From a virus: a stretch of 21,886 nucleotides of DNA. The translations under genes were made by a program, and so were the position numbers. Location of the stretch: positions 1 through 21,886 of IMG/VR virus record IMGVR_UViG_3300008108_007799. One strand, 5' to 3'. The first letter of the stretch is position 1. Each line of letters starts with the position of its first letter. Positions 15,307 to 21,802 of the stretch are shown piece after piece. The notes below the pieces were generated by a model. That model was not told the origin of the DNA. It saw only the letters and a list, made by a program, of their open reading frames with translations, and ran no database searches.

Positions 15307-15609
15307 TTAATGTATAAAAGTATTTTTTAACAAAATACCTACAATTAGTAAGCCAATAGCCATGATCCATTTTATATTGGTATTGATGGATTTTACTTCA
15401 GATTTGAGATCAGCAAATTCAGTTCTTAGCTCATGTAGTTCTGTTCTAAACTGGGTTCTTATGTCAGAAACAGCAAGCGATAAATCATTTTTAGTAGCTA
15501 ATTGGTCACTTTGATCATTTATAGCATCTACGATTAGCTCGGCATGTTCTTCTGTAAAGCCATGTTGTGTGAACTTCTTTACTACTGCATGTGTATTTAA
15601 TATGGCCAT
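15307..15609 (-). CDS. Small coiled-coil protein with C-terminal membrane anchor (DUF1640-like)
   Basis: This 100-residue protein has an N-terminal helical part (AVVKKFTQHGFTEEHAELIV), a central coiled coil (about 42-78, with TQFRTELHELRTEFADLKSE) and one C-terminal hydrophobic helix (WIMAIGLLIVGILL, about 81-95). The layout is that of DUF1640/CCDC90-type proteins, which are common in alphaproteobacteria and repeated in Rickettsia genomes. It probably sits in the inner membrane with the coiled coil in the cytoplasm. It is transcribed alone, opposite to both neighbours. Function unknown; position beside the SpoT-like and transporter genes marks it as cargo rather than core phage gene. Confidence 0.7.
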   Translation of the reverse strand: MAILNTHAVVKKFTQHGFTEEHAELIVDAINDQSDQLATKNDLSLAVSDIRTQFRTELHELRTEFADLKSEVKSINTNIKWIMAIGLLIVGILLKNTFIH

Positions 15610-15664
15610 ATTGGTTTATTTTATCTTTATTAGTAATTAGTAAGCAAAAAATCTTAATATAAGT

Positions 15665-15691
15665 CTCCTTTAAATTATTAATTTAAAGGAG
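15665..15691. repeat. Perfect 13-bp inverted repeat
   Basis: CTCCTTTAAATTA and TAATTTAAAGGAG face each other around a single T. No T-tract follows on either strand, so it is more like a protein-binding dyad than a terminator. It lies between the divergent coiled-coil and SpoT-like genes and could control either. Confidence 0.6.
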
Positions 15692-15702
15692 CGAGGCAAA
15701 TA

Positions 15703-15736
15703 TACATCAGAAAGACAAAAAATCAAAACTGATGTA
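15703..15736. repeat. 8-bp inverted repeat upstream of the SpoT-like gene
   Basis: TACATCAG (15703-15710) and CTGATGTA (15729-15736) are perfect inverted copies 18 bases apart, about 95 bases before the SpoT-like start. A regulator site or transcript structure is possible; nothing more can be said. Confidence 0.35.
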
Positions 15737-15831
15737 AAGTATATTGTACATAATAAATTAAAAAGCATCTTTAATAAAGATCAATAAATTATTTATAATA
15801 ATAGTAGATTATCATTAATTAGTTTTTAATT

Positions 15832-16482
15832 ATGGATTATTTAGAACCTTGCCAATATTCCACCAGATTAATAGAAAAATTGGAATCATTAGATACTAAA
15901 AATATACTGGATTTTGATTTGATCAATAAAGCTATTTATTGGGCTAAGAAGTATCACGGCGATCAGAAAAGAAAGAGTGGTGAGGCATATTATACCCATC
16001 CGCTAGAAGTAGCTTATATGATATCTGAACATATGCTAAAAACCGATGTAATAGTAGCAAGTATTTTACACGATATAATAGAGGATACCGAAGTTACTGT
16101 AGGAATGATTATTGATAATTTTAGCTGGCGAATAGCTGAAATGGTTGATAGGCTTACTCGTGATAGGCCTGATGGAATGAAGTTAAGTGTATCAGAAATA
16201 ATCACCAATGCTTATCAAAAACAAGATAACGAAGTATTATTAATTAAGTTAATTGATAGATTGCATAATATGCAGACTATTGGAGTAAAGACTCCAGAAA
16301 AGAAAGAAAAAATTTGTAGAGAAACCATAAATGAAATGTTGGTGGTGTGTTTTTACCTCAACAAAAAATGTCTTGCAGAAAAATTACATGATCTTGGGTT
16401 AACATTACTTAATCAATTCACACAACAGGAGTTTTCATATCTGAAGAATAATAACATTTATCCTCAATTTCTAGTCGCCTAA
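15832..16482 (+). CDS. spoT: Hydrolase-only SpoT-like (p)ppGpp hydrolase
   Basis: This 216-residue protein is a single HD-type alarmone hydrolase domain. Landmarks are HGDQKRKSGEAYYTHP (42-57; metal ligand His56), ILHDIIEDT (78-86; HD pair 80-81 and the ED motif 84-85), MVDRLTRDR (104-112) and LLIKLIDRLHNMQTI (136-150; Asp142, Asn146). All catalytic positions of the RelA/SpoT hydrolase domain are present. The synthetase, TGS and ACT domains are absent, so it should only degrade (p)ppGpp to GDP/GTP and pyrophosphate in the cytoplasm. Rickettsia genomes are known for split and multiplied spoT genes, often on integrative elements. The ATG is preceded by an AT-rich leader with no clear ribosome-binding site. 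Its last 65 bases overlap the convergent transporter gene. Confidence 0.85.
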   Translation: MDYLEPCQYSTRLIEKLESLDTKNILDFDLINKAIYWAKKYHGDQKRKSGEAYYTHPLEVAYMISEHMLKTDVIVASILHDIIEDTEVTVGMIIDNFSWRIAEMVDRLTRDRPDGMKLSVSEIITNAYQKQDNEVLLIKLIDRLHNMQTIGVKTPEKKEKICRETINEMLVVCFYLNKKCLAEKLHDLGLTLLNQFTQQEFSYLKNNNIYPQFLVA

Positions 16483-17746
16483 AAAAGTTTAATGCAAAGA
16501 AATAACCTATATTAACTGGGATTAATAAAATTAAAAGACCTGTGTGACTAAAAAATTTAAAAAGATAAATAGTTCCAAAAGCAGTAATACAGTATGTCAC
16601 AGCCTTTGCTATAGCAAAGGTGAAAGTAGAATGAGTAAATCTTCGTAAAATTGGAAAATACTTAAAAATAACAGGATTTGCTGGAAAAGCTGTACATCCT
16701 AATAAAAGACTTAAAGTTTGTATAATAAATAATTCTAACTCGGAATTAACTACGTTTAATAAAAATGGGAAAGATACCATAAGCGGTACAAACAATATAA
16801 ATTTAAATTTTAGAATTTTTATAGGATGAAATTTAAATACTAATATGGTTAATAATATTGAATTTAATAGATTAATTCCTGATAAAATAAAGTTGTGTTC
16901 AATAATATCAACCGAAGTTAAACCGAATGATTTTAAAATATCTGAACAATAAATATAATTGATATAAAAATAAATTGGTGAAGTACACTCCATAATAAAG
17001 TAGGACAAAATAACACGCTTATCAGTTTTGTGACGCCAAATTAAATTTTTACTTATATCTCCTTTGTTTAAGTTAATTTTATTAAATGCATTTTTTAACT
17101 TATTTTGAGCATCAACAAAATCTCTAGATTCCCTAAGTGTGGTTCTTGCTACTACTCCAATTAAAGCAATTCCTGTTCCAAACCAAAAAGCCATACGCCA
17201 ATTAAAATTTAATGAAGTAGATAATGTTGCAATTCCAAGAGCTGCAAAACCACCTAAAGCACTAAAAACTATTATAATACAAACCATTGGATACACGACA
17301 GGTGGTTTAAAGCTTTCAAGTAGGTAAATTTCTGCTCCTATAATTTCGCTTAAAGAAGATAAACCTTGTAGTATTCTACACACTGTTACTACCCAAGATG
17401 CTGCTATGCCTATTTGAGCATAGGTTGGTACATTTGCCATTATTATACAAGATAATGCCATAATACCTGTTGAAATGATAATAGTAGCTTTTCTTCCTAT
17501 GTTATCACCTATATATCCCAATAATAAAGCTCCAAAAGGTCTTAAAATATATGTTGAACAAAAAGCAAATGCTGACAGTAGGGAAGATGTAAAAGGGTCT
17601 GTTTTAGGGAAAAATAACTCATTAAGAAGTACCGCCATATGAACATATAACATAAGGTCGAAGTACTCCAAAAATGTGCCTATTGACAATAAACCAACAA
17701 CTTCTTTTTGTTCTTTAGTAAGTCTTTTTTGCTCTACTACTTCCAT
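16418..17746 (-). CDS. MFS transporter, ProP-like metabolite:H+ symporter family
   Basis: This inner-membrane protein of 442 residues has about 12 hydrophobic segments. The MFS motif A is clear at residues 77-86 (GYIGDNIGRK). The N-terminal FLEYFDLMLY and the RPFGALLLGYIGD region match the metabolite:H+ symporter family that includes ProP and that is multiplied in Rickettsia. FNWRMAFWFGTGIALIGVV continues the typical pattern, and the TLRES segment starts the central loop. It probably imports a host compatible solute, amino acid or organic acid; the substrate cannot be read from sequence. ATG at 17746 is chosen; a TTG at 17752 would add two residues. No Shine-Dalgarno sequence is evident. The 3' end runs 65 bases into the SpoT-like gene on the other strand. 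Confidence 0.85.
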   Translation of the reverse strand: MEVVEQKRLTKEQKEVVGLLSIGTFLEYFDLMLYVHMAVLLNELFFPKTDPFTSSLLSAFAFCSTYILRPFGALLLGYIGDNIGRKATIIISTGIMALSCIIMANVPTYAQIGIAASWVVTVCRILQGLSSLSEIIGAEIYLLESFKPPVVYPMVCIIIVFSALGGFAALGIATLSTSLNFNWRMAFWFGTGIALIGVVARTTLRESRDFVDAQNKLKNAFNKINLNKGDISKNLIWRHKTDKRVILSYFIMECTSPIYFYINYIYCSDILKSFGLTSVDIIEHNFILSGINLLNSILLTILVFKFHPIKILKFKFILFVPLMVSFPFLLNVVNSELELFIIQTLSLLLGCTAFPANPVIFKYFPILRRFTHSTFTFAIAKAVTYCITAFGTIYLFKFFSHTGLLILLIPVNIGYFFALNFFRRLEIEDKCYYSSDMKTPVV

Positions 17747-17985
17747 ATACAATAATGCTAGTTAATCAATTTGATTTAAGCATCAACAGTAAGAAAATTA
17801 CAACAGGTATATTAAAAATTTTGTCTATTTTCTATTTTAAGTAACAGATAATCATCACAAAATTTTCTCTACCATCTCTAGACAATTAATTTTTCTTAAT
17901 CTAGCAGGAAATCTTGTCCAATTATAATTGATATTTGATTCTGGTATTATTGATTTTTGTAAAAATTAAAATTTTTATAAAAGCG

Positions 17986-18297
17986 ATGAATGTATTGGAA
18001 CAATTTTTTATTGATCCTTTGAAAGGATTTACAGATTCATTGAATAAGCAACTATCAGCTACTTACTGTATGTATTACATAGACGTATATACTTACTCAA
18101 GGGGTAATAAGTGTCGTATTAGGTTAGAAGAATTTGCTCAGAAATGGAAGAAAGAAGCTGATACGTGTCAAAGAATTATGACAAAATTAGAAAAGAGCAA
18201 AGTCATTGTTAAATCAAAAGAATCAGACCCCAACGAAGATAATAATTATGGCTACTTATTCATAACTCCTTTAATTCATCCTTTATTTTATGAATAG
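17986..18297 (+). CDS. Small putative winged-helix protein at the head of the replication operon
   Basis: From ATG 17986 this gives 103 residues (MNVLEQFFIDPLKGFTD...); the frame also extends to TTG 17935, but those 17 extra residues are just translated AT-rich DNA. The centre, CRIRLEEFAQKWKKEADTCQ followed by RIMTKLEKSKVIVKSKES, looks like a helix-turn-helix with a wing (helix, recognition helix, beta hairpin). The end, YGYLFITPLIHPLFYE, is hydrophobic but not a membrane helix. It precedes, on the same strand, a 50-residue gene and the initiator/helicase pair. A DNA-binding role in replication control is possible but not shown. Confidence 0.55.
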   Translation: MNVLEQFFIDPLKGFTDSLNKQLSATYCMYYIDVYTYSRGNKCRIRLEEFAQKWKKEADTCQRIMTKLEKSKVIVKSKESDPNEDNNYGYLFITPLIHPLFYE

Positions 18298-18342
18298 AAA
18301 TAACAGTTTTAAAGTTTATAGAAAATAGAAATTAGTAATCTT

Positions 18343-18495
18343 ATGAACGAGTTGAAAGAAGAATCGATAAAAACGATAGCCAAAAGGTTAAAAAGAATGA
18401 CTAAGGTTGGAGATCAGACACTACTTCACGGAATTTTCTGGGATGATCTAGATACATTATTAAGCTTAATTTTAGAAGAGGAAGAAAGTGAGTAA
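18343..18495 (+). CDS. 50-residue protein coupled to the second initiator gene
   Basis: ATG at 18343 opens a short acidic helical protein (MNELKEESIKTIAKRLKRMT, then HGIFWDDLDTLLSLILEEEE). Its last codons overlap the GTG start of the initiator gene by 8 bases (GTGAGTAA). Its own coding sequence (AGAGGAAGAA) supplies the ribosome-binding site of that gene, a strong sign that it is translated and that the two are coupled. Possibly an initiator partner or regulator; no family recognised. Confidence 0.6.
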   Translation: MNELKEESIKTIAKRLKRMTKVGDQTLLHGIFWDDLDTLLSLILEEEESE

Positions 18496-19759
18496 AGCAG
18501 CTAACGTATCCTATGTAGATTTTCAAAAGAAGAAAAATGTTACAGAGCAGGATATATACAACAGTTGGTACGACAAATGGCTTGATATAAAAAGAGCATG
18601 TGATCCCTCTAAAACAATAGCGCATGAAGCTATTACGTTTATAGCGACTTTAGAATTTCTTTTTACTAAAAATCCTGATGAAATTATTTTTAATAAAGAA
18701 TTACTAACAAAGAAATGTAAGCAGGGTCCAAGACAGCGTAGCAGGTTTTTAGCACAATTAGCCGATATATACAAAATTACCCCTCATACATCATATAACT
18801 ATAAGGGAAAAAAATATCATTTTATATATTCTGCAAAGCGCACAGAAAATTCATTGGCAATTTTAAAAAATCCACAAGAATTTTATAAAAACCGGCAGTC
18901 AAAAATGACTTGCATAGAAGCCAAAAGTGACTTGTATACAAGTCAGAAATGTCTGGTATCCAAGTCAAATTTGACTACCACCTATACTGCCAACCCTAGT
19001 TCTATTCAAGGGATGCAGGAACATAGAAACATAATAGAAACAAATATAGAAACAGATCTTTTAGATCTTTGTTCCAGTAAAGATAGTAGTTTGTGTATAG
19101 AGGGGGAAAATCTAAAAAATCAGGATACTAATTTTATTTTTTCTAATCAGACCGAGCTAGAGGCTAATACGGAGTTCCATAACATGACCCGTGTAGACGG
19201 AATGATAGCAAAGGAGCAGGCTAGAAGGGAACGGGAGGAATTAGCAGGAGACTCATTCGAAGAACGGCTTGCAAGAGCTAAAGCTGATCGGGATAAGGAG
19301 CGATTAGCCTTAGCAAAACAGCAAAAGCCAACGGAAATAAAACAAATTGAACCTGACCCTAATTGCGAATTGTTAGAGTTTGCAAAGCAAGAAATACTGC
19401 ATGCTAAGGAACAACAAAACGATATTCATACCAAGAACGGCAATGTCTACCATGGCAACAGATTGCTTAACGAGTTTGATTTTACGGACGAGTTAATTGA
19501 TGCCGTACGAGAGAGGAGTAATAAACCGCATTTTTCCAATAACCGAATAATTGCGATTATGAGGAACATTGTCGCTAGCAACCCTAAGGTCAGAATTTGG
19601 GGAGGACGACAGGCTTTTATTAACTACATGGTCAAAGCGGTAAATAACGAGAAGGAATTCACTAAGGAGGAGAAAGCGCAATCACTTGCCGAAATAAAGA
19701 AAAAAGAAGCAGAACAGCTACTCTATGACTTTCAACACCGAGTAATCAGATATTTTTAA
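18488..19759 (+). CDS. Phage replication-initiator-like protein with internal origin
   Basis: This 423-residue protein is encoded immediately before a DnaB-type helicase, the place of lambda O or similar initiators. The N-terminal region (about 35-135) appears to be a winged-helix-type DNA-binding part: FNKELLTKKCKQGPRQRSRF, LAQLADIYKITPHTSYNY and KGKKYHFIYSAKRTEN. The linker (about 135-230) is polar and poorly conserved, and its DNA holds the iteron array. A charged helical stretch follows (REREELAGDSFEERLARAKA). The C-terminal domain (DFTDELIDAVRERSNKP, IRIIAIMRN-like helix, GGRQAFINYMVKAV) probably contacts the helicase. It aligns by eye with the 358-residue protein at 14117. GTG start, coupled to the 50-residue gene. 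The role is inferred from position, paralogy and iterons; a name is not assigned. Confidence 0.65.
   Translation: MSKAANVSYVDFQKKKNVTEQDIYNSWYDKWLDIKRACDPSKTIAHEAITFIATLEFLFTKNPDEIIFNKELLTKKCKQGPRQRSRFLAQLADIYKITPHTSYNYKGKKYHFIYSAKRTENSLAILKNPQEFYKNRQSKMTCIEAKSDLYTSQKCLVSKSNLTTTYTANPSSIQGMQEHRNIIETNIETDLLDLCSSKDSSLCIEGENLKNQDTNFIFSNQTELEANTEFHNMTRVDGMIAKEQARREREELAGDSFEERLARAKADRDKERLALAKQQKPTEIKQIEPDPNCELLEFAKQEILHAKEQQNDIHTKNGNVYHGNRLLNEFDFTDELIDAVRERSNKPHFSNNRIIAIMRNIVASNPKVRIWGGRQAFINYMVKAVNNEKEFTKEEKAQSLAEIKKKEAEQLLYDFQHRVIRYF
18884..18989 (+). other. Iteron array: probable lambda-type replication origin inside the initiator gene
   Basis: Three 18-bp units, TGACTTGCATAGAAGCCA (18906), TGACTTGTATACAAGTCA (18928, a perfect palindrome) and TGTCTGGTATCCAAGTCA (18950), are separated by exactly 4 bases, giving a 22-bp period. 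Outer units match the centre one at 15 of 18 positions. Half-sites continue the period on both sides (AGTCA ending at 18901, TGACT starting at 18972). A 22-bp period is not a codon multiple, so the repeat is a DNA feature, not a protein repeat. Lambda ori has the same plan: 18-bp dyad iterons within gene O. Confidence 0.75.
19023..19054 (+). repeat. Three ATAGAAACA direct repeats, possible unwinding element
   Basis: ATAGAAACA occurs at 19023-19031, 19034-19042 and 19046-19054, at 11- and 12-base steps (about one helical turn), with all purine/A-rich bases on one strand. It begins about 35 bases after the last iteron half-site. Lambda-type origins have an AT-rich, strand-asymmetric unwinding region on this side of the iterons. 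Confidence 0.55.
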
Positions 19760-19770
19760 GGAGTAAAATA

Positions 19771-21099
19771 ATGGATCAGGACATTTTAACTAAACTAGAA
19801 GAAATAAAGCAACTTGATGCTCGCAACGAGAAAATAGCTATCGGTCATATGCTCCAAGATGAGGTAGCAGCTATTACTGGAACTAGAATGCTAATAGCAA
19901 AATACTTCATCACTCCTCATGCTGCACATGTGTTTAAGATTGTTAAGTCGTATGTAGAAGAGGGGAAATCAGTTAGCGATATATACTTCCACATTCACTC
20001 AATAGCAGAAGAGGATTGGCAGTCTTTTTCGCAAGGTGTAGCAAGAGAGGAATACTTAAGGCAATGTATGGTACTTAGCGTCCCATTCCTTGGTACAGAT
20101 GTTTACGCTGAGGGTGTTTTTGGCCAGATACAGAAACAGTATTTTAGAAGAGAAGCATTTTTTCTTTATGAAAATGCCAAACCAAAAATTCTTAATACGG
20201 CAGATAGTAAGGATTTAACGGAAATAGTAACTGATATCGGTAACAAGTGTAATGCTCTTCTTGATGGAATGACACCAAGCAACGAATATGATTACGAAAC
20301 AGAAGTAATGGAGGTTTTAAATACTACAGAACAAGCTGTAATCAGTAGCGGTTTTAAAGACCTTGATCAGATTATAGAGGGATTTAGACCAGGTCAATTA
20401 ATTACTGTCGGAGCAGGTACCGGAGTAGGTAAAAGTGCTTTTGCGGTTAACCTTGCTTTAAATATTACTAACCAAGGTTATAAAGTTGGTCTCTGGTCTT
20501 TTGAGATGGATAAGGAGGAAGTTTATCAAAGGATAATTTCAAATATTACTGAAATTAGCAGGAAAGATAGGTTGCATGCAGAAGAACGTTACAATGCAGT
20601 TAAGAAATATTTTAAAGAAGCTAAAGATAATATTCAGATTTTTACTGATCGGATTAAGGATTTAGGGAGTTTCTATCTTCACTGCCGTAAGGAAAGTATC
20701 AAGGAAAACATGAAGGTTATAATTATTGATTATGTTCAATTAATACATTTATCAGGTTTTACGGGTTTAAACAGAGTTTCTGAAATAGAACTCATTACAA
20801 AAACATTAAAGAATATGGCCAGTGAGCTTGGTATTACGGTGATTATACTTTCGCAGTTATCAAGAGAATATCAAAAGAGAGAAAACAAACAACCAATTCT
20901 TTCTGACTTAAGGGATTCAGGTTCAATAGAGCAGGATTCAAACTTAGTAATATTCTTGCACAGGCAGGATGATTACCCGCTGATGCTAAAAGATTATGAG
21001 AAAATAATTACGGTCATAGTAGCAAAAAACAGAGACGGCCGCTGTGGATCATTTATTTTAAAATATCAGGGAAACATAACAAAATTTAGGGAGGAGTAA
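19771..21099 (+). CDS. dnaB: DnaB-family replicative helicase (phage type)
   Basis: This 442-residue protein has the two-domain DnaB plan. An N-terminal helical domain (about 20-130) includes KIAIGHMLQDEVAAI. The RecA-like helicase domain begins at about 195 (GFKDLDQIIEGFRPGQL). Walker A is GAGTGVGKS at 214-222, Walker B is VIIIDYVQ at 316-323, followed by ILSQLSREYQKR (359-370), ILSDLRDSGSIEQDSNLV (376-393) and AKNRDGRCG (418-426), all in the canonical order. It would form a hexameric 5'-3' helicase loaded at the origin by the initiator encoded 11 bases upstream. A strong AAGGAG precedes the ATG. Length is near the usual 440-470. A chromosomal copy is presumably elsewhere; this one is phage-borne by context. 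Confidence 0.9.
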   Translation: MDQDILTKLEEIKQLDARNEKIAIGHMLQDEVAAITGTRMLIAKYFITPHAAHVFKIVKSYVEEGKSVSDIYFHIHSIAEEDWQSFSQGVAREEYLRQCMVLSVPFLGTDVYAEGVFGQIQKQYFRREAFFLYENAKPKILNTADSKDLTEIVTDIGNKCNALLDGMTPSNEYDYETEVMEVLNTTEQAVISSGFKDLDQIIEGFRPGQLITVGAGTGVGKSAFAVNLALNITNQGYKVGLWSFEMDKEEVYQRIISNITEISRKDRLHAEERYNAVKKYFKEAKDNIQIFTDRIKDLGSFYLHCRKESIKENMKVIIIDYVQLIHLSGFTGLNRVSEIELITKTLKNMASELGITVIILSQLSREYQKRENKQPILSDLRDSGSIEQDSNLVIFLHRQDDYPLMLKDYEKIITVIVAKNRDGRCGSFILKYQGNITKFREE

Positions 21100-21303
21100 A
21101 TGAGCGAACTAGAAGCTAGGAAATATACGTCAATTCGTAATTTAAGAGAAGAGATTAGGCAAGATATGGAAGACATAAACCTTTTACGCGGAACGGTTCA
21201 TTACATCGATGATATGAATTTCAATTTTTATAAAAAATACCTTTCAAACAGGATTAATACAAACATTGAGTTATTAATAAACAAGGAGCAAAACAATGAG
21301 TAA
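21100..21303 (+). CDS. Small helical protein of the replication operon, unknown function
   Basis: This 67-residue charged helical protein (MSELEARKYTSIRNLREEIR; FNFYKKYLSNRINTNIELLI) starts in a TAAATG junction directly after the helicase stop, with GGGAGGAG as its ribosome-binding site inside the helicase 3' end. Its own end overlaps the next gene by 8 bases. Coupling on both sides supports that it is translated. No known family; a helicase-associated or regulatory role is possible. Confidence 0.65.
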   Translation: MSELEARKYTSIRNLREEIRQDMEDINLLRGTVHYIDDMNFNFYKKYLSNRINTNIELLINKEQNNE

Positions 21304-21775
21304 ATGGAATAACTTTAACGATGCTGAAGACCAGATGTCTTACGAGTTAATACCGCATAAAACCATAGCAAAGGTTAGGTTATTACTTAAAAAAGGTAAT
21401 CATACTACAAAAGAGTGGCCAGATGGCTATGCTACTAAGAGTAAATCGGCTACTTGCGTATATCTTGCCTGTGAGTTTGTAGTTTTAAGTGGTCAGTATG
21501 AGAATAGGAAAATCTGGAGCAATATCGGTCTTCATAGTGATAATTCCGAGAAATACGGCGAAATCGGTAGGAGCATGATTAAAGCCATTCTTAACTCTGC
21601 TCGCGGGTTACATTCCAAGGATAAATCACCGGAGGCAGAAAAACAAAGGCAGATTAAGAGCTTTACTGACCTTGATAATCTTATATGCGTAGCTGAAATT
21701 ACCATCAAGACATCAGGCGATCAACCTCGTAACGAGATCAAGACTATAATTACGCCCGATCATGCTAAATATTGA
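21296..21775 (+). CDS. Conserved alphaproteobacterial phage protein, possible ssDNA-binding role
   Basis: This 159-residue protein starts WNNFNDAEDQMSYELIPHKT and continues VYLACEFVVLSGQYENRKIW, SNIGLHSDNSEKYGEIGRSM and FTDLDNLICVAEI. I recall a similar set of motifs in hypothetical proteins of alphaproteobacterial phages next to replication genes. The pattern of an N-terminal strand, a KIW/RKIW segment and a helix is reminiscent of DUF669-like OB-fold proteins thought to bind single-stranded DNA. That function is inference. AAGGAGC at suitable distance precedes the ATG, which overlaps the preceding gene by 8 bases. It is the last complete phage gene before the IS fragment. Confidence 0.7.
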   Translation: MSKWNNFNDAEDQMSYELIPHKTIAKVRLLLKKGNHTTKEWPDGYATKSKSATCVYLACEFVVLSGQYENRKIWSNIGLHSDNSEKYGEIGRSMIKAILNSARGLHSKDKSPEAEKQRQIKSFTDLDNLICVAEITIKTSGDQPRNEIKTIITPDHAKY

Positions 21776-21781
21776 AAATTC

Positions 21782-21802
21782 AAGGAGTAAGTAGAACAAA
21801 AC
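21782..21802 (+). promoter_or_regulatory. Orphan ribosome-binding site at the IS junction
   Basis: AAGGAGTAAGTAG at 21782 closely resembles the ribosome-binding sites before the helicase (AAGGAGTAAAATA) and the 159-residue gene (AAGGAGCAAAACA), but no start codon follows. The transposase end begins about 10 bases further on. The next phage gene was probably displaced by the insertion. Confidence 0.45.

Noticed and set aside
17855-17962. Minus-strand peptide ending TRFPARLRKINCLEMVEKIL, possibly the end of a decayed gene
   Set aside because: The frame is open for only about 36 codons with no start, and I cannot match it to a family; it may be a remnant but is not supported enough to annotate.
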